From Treponema_I sp045597345 (GTDB lineage: Bacteria; Spirochaetota; Spirochaetia; Treponematales; Treponemataceae), in contig JAZLJW010000285.1 in assembly GCA_045597345.1 (NCBI GenBank), positions 1 through 12,486 of the forward strand: 12,486 nt of DNA, read 5' to 3'. A model generated the notes under the pieces. It saw only the letters and a list, made by a program, of their open reading frames with translations, had not been told where the DNA came from and did no database searches. Position numbers and translations under genes: made by a program. Each line of letters begins with the position of its first letter. Position 1 is the first letter of the stretch. Shown here in pieces: positions 7,952-12,486 of this stretch.

Positions 7952-9090
7952 AGGAGCGCAGAAAACAGCTGGTGGTACTGCTTGCCTGTTTTGCAGCGGT
8001 GGGAGTTCTGTTAAGTATCCCCACCGGTTTTGAAGAAGCAGTACAGTTTAAAGATGCGGAAAAATGCAAGGTTCTGGTGGAACAGGTTGATAACAGCCGG
8101 CTGATTGATACGGGGCTCATCCGAAGCGGGCAGCAGATCTGCACGGTTCAGATTCTGACGGGAAAATTCAAGGGACAGCGGACCGAAGGCTGGAATATGT
8201 TGGGCGGTTCCTTGTCTCAGGATAAACTGTTCCGGCCGGGAGACAAGGCTCAGGCGGTAATCCATTACGACGATACTGAGTTTTATTCCGTAAATCTGAT
8301 TGATTATTACCGGCTTGACGGAGAACTGGTTCTTGCCCTGCTATTTGCGGTATTTCTTATTTCCTTTGCAGGCATGACGGGAATCCGCTCTGTCTTTTCT
8401 TTCATCATCACCATCCTTTCGTTATGGAAAATCCTTATTCCTCTGTATTTGAAAGGGATCAATCCCATTGCATCTGGCGTTCTGGTGGTTGCCATACTGA
8501 CCTTTTGTATTCTGGTTCTGGTATACGGCTTTGATGCACGCCTTCTTTCATCCTTCTGCGGTTCCATGTCAGGCATTCTTTTTGCGGCGGTTCTTTCTTA
8601 TGTGTGTACAAAACAATTCCACATTCATGGGGCTGTCATGAGTAATTCAGAAGCACTGCTGTATTCCGGGTTCCAGAATCTGAACCTGACACACATATTC
8701 ATGGCATCAGTTTTTATCGGGGCCAGCGGATCCGTTATGGATTTAAGCGTAGATATTACCAGTGCCGTCCATGAAGTAGTGCGCACTGCATCTGACAAAG
8801 GCATCGCTGTGTCCCGCCGCGAAGCCATGAAATCAGGACTTGCGGTAGCACGGGCAGCCATGGGAACCATGACAACCACGTTGCTTTTAGCCTATTCCGG
8901 TACCAGTATCGCCCTGTTGATGACCTTCATGGCTCAGGGTACACCCCTCTATAACATTCTGAACAACAACGTGGTCTCTGCAGAAATCATCAATACCATT
9001 GCCGGCAGTTTCGGCCTTGCCATGACCGCTCCGTTTACTGCAGTTATTGCCGGTTGTCTCTTACCCCGTTCCGGTTTTACACACTCTTAA
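7948..9090 (+). CDS. YibE/F-family multipass membrane protein, coupled to phoU
   Basis: Integral membrane protein of the YibE/F-like family, whose biochemical role is not established. It is 380 residues from a GTG start that overlaps the phoU stop in GTGA, with GGGTGA upstream. A first helix at about 8-25 is followed by an extracytoplasmic, mostly beta-looking segment at about 27-125, then about seven more helices from about 127 to 372. The family hallmark is the glycine/acidic stretch at about 258-277 (GASGSVMDLSVDI, then HEV), followed by a charged cytoplasmic loop with SRREAMKSG and the AAMGTMTTT helix. The four-base overlap makes it part of the Pst transcript, so a role in phosphate handling, such as efflux, transport or signalling, is a fair guess but only a guess. 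There is no terminator between it and phoA. Confidence 0.88.
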   Translation: MKERRKQLVVLLACFAAVGVLLSIPTGFEEAVQFKDAEKCKVLVEQVDNSRLIDTGLIRSGQQICTVQILTGKFKGQRTEGWNMLGGSLSQDKLFRPGDKAQAVIHYDDTEFYSVNLIDYYRLDGELVLALLFAVFLISFAGMTGIRSVFSFIITILSLWKILIPLYLKGINPIASGVLVVAILTFCILVLVYGFDARLLSSFCGSMSGILFAAVLSYVCTKQFHIHGAVMSNSEALLYSGFQNLNLTHIFMASVFIGASGSVMDLSVDITSAVHEVVRTASDKGIAVSRREAMKSGLAVARAAMGTMTTTLLLAYSGTSIALLMTFMAQGTPLYNILNNNVVSAEIINTIAGSFGLAMTAPFTAVIAGCLLPRSGFTHS

Positions 9091-9125
9091 CCGGAAATCC
9101 ATCAACACTTAACACAAAGCCGGTA
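9087..9125 (+). promoter_or_regulatory. Candidate Pho-box-like direct-repeat element upstream of phoA
   Basis: TTAACC (9087-9092), TTAACA (9109-9114) and CCGGTA (9120-9125) have exactly the spacing found upstream of pstS (22 bases, then 11). TTAACC overlaps the stop codon of the YibE/F gene. If it is real, phoA has its own phosphate-responsive promoter in addition to read-through from the pst operon. No convincing -10 hexamer is visible downstream. The evidence is a two-site match within one window. Confidence 0.4.
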
Positions 9126-9135
9126 GAGTTCCGGT
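9090..9135 (+). repeat. Inverted repeat in the phoA leader
   Basis: ACCGGAA (9090-9096) and TTCCGGT (9129-9135) are perfectly complementary across a 32-base spacer. The pair brackets most of the candidate Pho-box-like element. A second small hairpin, TTCGG/CCGAA (9155-9159 and 9165-9169), lies closer to the phoA start. Neither has a T tract, so neither is a terminator. They may be regulatory or may be chance. Confidence 0.35.
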
Positions 9136-9201
9136 GTCATTTGAAAAACAAACCTTCGGATTACCCGAAAGGAAAATCTTACTTCAATGACGAGGATGAA
9201 C

Positions 9202-10728
9202 ATGAAAAAATCATTGTTGAAAAATGCGGTAGCCCTTTTTCTGGTTGCCGCAATGGGAATGTCCGGCGCAACTGCGGAAACAGTCATTCAGGGAAATAAA
9301 GACGGAAAGGGAACTCCTAAATATGTATTCGTTTTCATCGGCGACGGAATGAGTTATCCACAGATTCAGAGTGCTGCTTTCTATGCCGGAAAAGATGCTG
9401 CAGGAATTGTAGATGAAGTAAAAAAATCAGAAAATCCCGGAGATTCACCGGTTATGAAAGCCTTAAGCTTTTACGACTTTCCGGTAGCCGGTTCTGCCAG
9501 CACCTATGATGCAACTTCTTTTGCACCAGACTCTGCTTCTACTGCAACATCCATCTTTACCGGGTACAAAACCCATTCTTCTTCAATCAATGTGGATATT
9601 ACCAAGAAGATCAAATACCGGACCATTGCAGAACAGCTGCGTGACCAGAAAAAAATGAAAATCGGTGTTATTTCAACCGTTAACCTGAACCATGCAACTC
9701 CTGCTGCCACCTATGCCCATCAGGCCAGCAGAAAATCAAACTACCTGATTGGCGAAGAACTGGTTGCTTCCAACTTTGACTATTTTGCCGGTGGTGCGCT
9801 GATGGAACCACAGGACAAGAATAAAGACAAACCTTCAATTTATGATCTGGCAGCCCAGGCTGGCTATACCGTCTGCTTTGACCAGAAATCGGCTTCTGCG
9901 CTGAAGAACGGCGACAAAGCCCTGGTAATTGCAGAAAAACTGGCAGATTCAGATTCCCTTAACTACGACATTGACCGTAGCGTTGGAGAATGGTCATTGC
10001 GCGATTATGTACGGAAGGGTATTGAAGTTCTTGATAACAAAAAAGGTTTTTTCATGATGGTAGAAGGTGGAAAAGTCGACTGGGCCTGCCATGCCAACGA
10101 TGCCCGCTCTTCCATTGAAGATACCCTTGCTCTCAGTGATGCGGTAGAAGAAGCCATTGCCTTCTACAACAAACATCCAAAAGAAACGCTCATCATTGTT
10201 ACTGCAGACCATGAAACCGGTGGTCTTTCCATTGGATATGCCGGTACTGACTACAATCTGTTCTTCCGTACTCTTGATGCCCAGAAAATCTCTTACGCCA
10301 AGTATGATTCAGATTATGTATCAGCCTATAAGAAGAATCAGACCTCATTTGAAGATGTCATGAAAGACGTTGAAAAACTGTTTGGTTTGAAAATGCCGGG
10401 AGCAGCCGGTTCTGATAAAAACGGCGGTCTGGTTCTTACTGAATACGAACTTGGACAGATTCAGACTGCGTATGAGAAAACCATGAGAAACGACGGTACC
10501 CGTACCCAACAGGAATATGATCTGTACGGTACCTATGAACCACTGACCATTACCATTACCCACGTATTGAATGCAAAGAGCGGTCTTGGCTGGACCAGTA
10601 ACAGCCACACCGGTTTACCGGTTCCGGTATTTGCCCTGGGAGCAGGTCAGAAAGAATTTGAAGGATTCTACGACAACACAGATATTTATAGAAAAATGGC
10701 CAAATTACTGAAAGTAACCGCTGATTAA
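9202..10728 (+). CDS. phoA: Secreted alkaline phosphatase
   Basis: Periplasmic metalloenzyme that hydrolyses phosphate monoesters to orthophosphate, feeding the Pst importer. The start is ATG 9202 (508 aa) because GAGG at 9192-9195 sits 6 bases upstream; an in-frame ATG at 9187 has no well-placed ribosome site. The signal peptide is about 1-25 (GATA|E). Active-site residues are complete by comparison with Escherichia coli PhoA: metal ligand D48 in GDGM; nucleophile S111 in PDSAS with D110; H164 and T166 in NHATPAA; R177 in SRK; E288, D293 and H297 in VEGGKVDWACH; D336 and H337 in TADHETGG; and H469 in NSHTG. H164 and W294 replace the E. coli D153/K328 pair, a variation common outside enterics that tunes the third (magnesium) site. 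It follows the pst operon after 111 bases and ends at a strong terminator. Somewhat longer than the 471-residue E. coli enzyme. Confidence 0.96.
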   Translation: MKKSLLKNAVALFLVAAMGMSGATAETVIQGNKDGKGTPKYVFVFIGDGMSYPQIQSAAFYAGKDAAGIVDEVKKSENPGDSPVMKALSFYDFPVAGSASTYDATSFAPDSASTATSIFTGYKTHSSSINVDITKKIKYRTIAEQLRDQKKMKIGVISTVNLNHATPAATYAHQASRKSNYLIGEELVASNFDYFAGGALMEPQDKNKDKPSIYDLAAQAGYTVCFDQKSASALKNGDKALVIAEKLADSDSLNYDIDRSVGEWSLRDYVRKGIEVLDNKKGFFMMVEGGKVDWACHANDARSSIEDTLALSDAVEEAIAFYNKHPKETLIIVTADHETGGLSIGYAGTDYNLFFRTLDAQKISYAKYDSDYVSAYKKNQTSFEDVMKDVEKLFGLKMPGAAGSDKNGGLVLTEYELGQIQTAYEKTMRNDGTRTQQEYDLYGTYEPLTITITHVLNAKSGLGWTSNSHTGLPVPVFALGAGQKEFEGFYDNTDIYRKMAKLLKVTAD

Positions 10729-10747
10729 CAGTTCAAAAAGTATTGTG

Positions 10748-10791
10748 GTGCGGTCTGGGTTTCCTCCTTTTATCCAGACCGCACTTTTTTT
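10748..10791 (+). terminator. Rho-independent terminator after phoA
   Basis: A perfect 11-bp, G+C-rich stem is formed by GTGCGGTCTGG (10748-10758) and CCAGACCGCAC (10774-10784), with a 15-base loop, followed at once by seven T (10785-10791). It lies 19 bases after the phoA stop. The next gene starts only about 10 bases beyond the T tract. Confidence 0.95.
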
Positions 10792-10803
10792 GCAGGAAGT
10801 ATG

Positions 10804-11640
10804 ATGAAAAGCCCTAAAGAATTGAGTGTAGAACAGAAATTAGTGGAACTGACGGATGAAATAATTGCGCTGACTGAAGAAAAAGATGCGCTTCCCCGGC
10901 AGATTCTCAATGAATTGATTGAAAACCCTGAAATTGCAGCACTGCAGAATTATGCCAATACGGTATCGATTGTCCGGTTGGGATTCAATGATCATGGGCC
11001 GGTGCACATGCGGACCGTCTGCCGTAATGCGCTGAAAATGCTCAAGATTCTGTACCAGGCCGGCATCAGAACATCTCTGGAAAGCGAACAGTCAGGTTCC
11101 TTTTCTGACAGCATGACAGGGGTGATTCTTGCGAGTTTCTGCCATGATTTAGGCATGACCATAGGCCGGCAGGATCATGAACTGTATTCCGGTATTCTTG
11201 CCATGCCCCTTGTTGACCGTATCCTTGAAAAGTACCTTTCTGCTTCATCTGACATTAACCGGCGGGTAATCATCCGTTCACTGGCATTGGAAGGCATTAT
11301 CGGTCATATGGGGAATCGGAAGATTCATTCAATTGAGGCAGGTCTTATCCTTATAGCCGATGGCTGTGACATGACCAAAGGCCGGGCCCGGATTCCCATG
11401 GAACTGAATACAAAACCTGCCGTTGGTGATATTCACAAGTACTCGGCAAATTCCATTGAACGGGTGAAAATCCATCAGGGAACCGGAAAGCCGATTCAGA
11501 TTGAAGTCTGTATGAGTAGCGACACAGGCTTCTTCCAGATTGAAGAAGTGCTGATTCCTAAAATTCAGGCTTCACCGGCAAAGCAGTATGTGGAACTGTA
11601 TGCCGGCATAGAAGGGCAGGAAGTAAAGCAGTATCTGTAA
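10804..11640 (+). CDS. HD-domain metal-dependent phosphohydrolase
   Basis: Predicted cytoplasmic protein of the HD superfamily (phosphatases, phosphodiesterases and nucleotide hydrolases); the substrate is unknown. Numbering here is from ATG 10801. ATG 10804 is preferred as start because AGGAAG at 10794-10799 is too close to 10801. After an acidic helical N-terminus (about 1-50) come the likely metal ligands: H65/H69 in NDHGPVH, the HD pair H115-D116 in FCHDLGM, H126 in DHELYSG, H169 in IIGHMG, and D187/D190 in ILIADGCDMTKGR. The last 80 or so residues (SIERVKIHQGTGKPIQIEV, then FFQIEEVL) resemble the C-terminal domain of a bacterial and archaeal group of uncharacterised HD proteins. No signal peptide or membrane helix. 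It lies immediately behind the phoA terminator and converges on the next gene with a 14-base gap. A link to phosphate metabolism is unproven. Confidence 0.85.
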   Translation: MKSPKELSVEQKLVELTDEIIALTEEKDALPRQILNELIENPEIAALQNYANTVSIVRLGFNDHGPVHMRTVCRNALKMLKILYQAGIRTSLESEQSGSFSDSMTGVILASFCHDLGMTIGRQDHELYSGILAMPLVDRILEKYLSASSDINRRVIIRSLALEGIIGHMGNRKIHSIEAGLILIADGCDMTKGRARIPMELNTKPAVGDIHKYSANSIERVKIHQGTGKPIQIEVCMSSDTGFFQIEEVLIPKIQASPAKQYVELYAGIEGQEVKQYL

Positions 11641-11654
11641 AGGGAAGATTTCTA

Positions 11655-12486
11655 TCAATAATCTTTCAGCCACTCAACCAGATTTCTTTTCTCGATTCCT
11701 TCATCATTAAAATCATCTGTGTCGTCCAATGTCAGGACGATTTTTCTATAATTATCACGAATTTCTTTCAGAGGACGGAATTCTCGTTGTGTTACTGCAG
11801 AATCAGCTAGCAGATAAGCAACCTGTATGTAAAGTTTTTCTGCATTTTTTTCGGCAATGAAGTCAATTTCCAGATTCTCATTTTTGCCGATGCAGACTTT
11901 GTATCCACGCAGGAGAAGTTCATTGTATACAACATTTTCAAGGATGCCTGAAATATCATTCTGCTTGAATCCCGCAACTGCATTTCTTAAACCCAGATCC
12001 GTGATGTAATATTTTTCAAGAGTTTCCAGTATTTCTTTCCCCTTAATATCATAGCGTTTGACTTTACTGATAATGAAAGCTGACTCCAGTGCATATAAAA
12101 AATCATAAATCATATCATTGCCAAAAGACTTGAACTGATTTTTTACAAAACAGCTGATGGATTTTGCTGAAAAAATGTTTCCAATGTTTTCCATTATAAA
12201 ATTAATTGTTGAAATCAGTTTTTCACTGGATTTAATTTTGTTGCGTTCTATTACATCTTTTAAGATTACCGAATTAAAAACATCCGTCAGATACTGCCAG
12301 ATTAAGTTTTCGTTTTTGTTCATGAAATGAATTGCAGGAAGACCGCCGAACTTTATGTATTCCCAGAAAAGTTCTTTTTTGGTTTTTTGTGATTCCAAAT
12401 TCTGATTTCTATAAAACGAGATAAACTCTCTAAAACTCAAAGGATATACTTTTATTTCCACATAACGGCCGGCTATATGTGTTGCA
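11655..12486 (-). CDS. DUF4143-type AAA ATPase, C-terminal part, cut by the window edge
   Basis: The reading frame stays open to the right edge on the minus strand: codons before the GTG at 12461 read ATHIAGRY, which continues into VEIKVYPLSFREF, a conserved junction in this family. The AAA (Walker A/B) half therefore lies outside the window, and GTG 12461 is not the true start. What is visible is the lid and linker (YIKFGGLPAIHF at about 35-46, counted from GTG 12461) and the DUF4143 domain. Its nuclease-like C-terminal fold is marked by GILENVVYNELLLRGY (about 172-187), EIDFI (198-202) and YIQVAY (211-216). Proteins of this type are common, often patchily distributed, and of unclear function. 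Base composition is much more A+T-rich than the pst-phoA genes (for example about a quarter G+C at 12181-12240), hinting at separate origin. Confidence 0.88.
   Translation of the reverse strand, partial: ATHIAGRYVEIKVYPLSFREFISFYRNQNLESQKTKKELFWEYIKFGGLPAIHFMNKNENLIWQYLTDVFNSVILKDVIERNKIKSSEKLISTINFIMENIGNIFSAKSISCFVKNQFKSFGNDMIYDFLYALESAFIISKVKRYDIKGKEILETLEKYYITDLGLRNAVAGFKQNDISGILENVVYNELLLRGYKVCIGKNENLEIDFIAEKNAEKLYIQVAYLLADSAVTQREFRPLKEIRDNYRKIVLTLDDTDDFNDEGIEKRNLVEWLKDY

Noticed and set aside
9187..9189. ATG 9187 as the phoA start
   Set aside because: The nearest purine-rich site is too far upstream, whereas GAGG at 9192-9195 is well placed for ATG 9202, which starts directly with a lysine-rich signal peptide.
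9054..9299. Small + strand frame spanning the YibE/F-phoA gap
   Set aside because: It overlaps the end of YibE/F and the phoA signal peptide in another frame and shows no family features or ribosome site.
11645..11665. AAGATT/AATCTT inverted repeat between the convergent genes, as a bidirectional terminator
   Set aside because: The 6-bp A+T-rich stem is weak, has no U tract in either direction, and extends into the minus-strand coding sequence.
12459..12461. GTG 12461 as the true start of the DUF4143 gene
   Set aside because: The frame is open to the window edge, and the residues before it (GRY before VEI) belong to a conserved family motif.

Overview
The window looks like a chromosomal segment from a spirochaete, most likely a host-associated or rumen-type Treponema. 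This is inferred from the style of the two chemoreceptors (both end in FKV), the Pst/PhoA protein sequences and the DUF4143-type ATPase, not from any marker gene. There is no rRNA or tRNA gene, CRISPR array or insertion sequence, and no gene-free stretch longer than about 120 bases. All genes are on the + strand except the last one.

Layout. (1) Positions 2-3925 hold two tandem methyl-accepting chemotaxis proteins with related signalling halves and different sensor halves; the first is cut by the left edge. (2) Positions 4002-9090 hold a tightly packed operon in the order pstS, pstC, pstA, pstB, phoU and a YibE/F-family membrane protein. The junctions are 0, -4, -1, +1 and -4 bases, so one polycistronic message is expected. 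(3) After a 111-base leader comes a secreted alkaline phosphatase (phoA, 9202-10728), closed by a strong rho-independent terminator. (4) Ten bases after that terminator begins an HD-domain phosphohydrolase (10804-11640). (5) A convergent, visibly A+T-rich DUF4143 ATPase fragment runs off the right edge.

How it fits together. PhoA would release orthophosphate from organic phosphate in the periplasm. PstS would capture it, PstC/PstA/PstB would import it using ATP, and PhoU would couple transport state to gene control. No phoB/phoR pair is in the window.

Most interesting points. First, PstS has its conserved blocks in circularly permuted order: the usual C-terminal half comes first. Second, the pstS and phoA leaders share an element, TTAACC-N16-TTAACA-N5-CC(T/G)GTA, with sites on an 11-bp grid, which is a candidate Pho box. 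Third, a perfect 10-bp hairpin covers the pstS ribosome binding site. Fourth, a YibE/F protein of unknown function is translationally coupled to phoU. Fifth, the HD gene starts directly after the phoA terminator, with no room for its own promoter in between.
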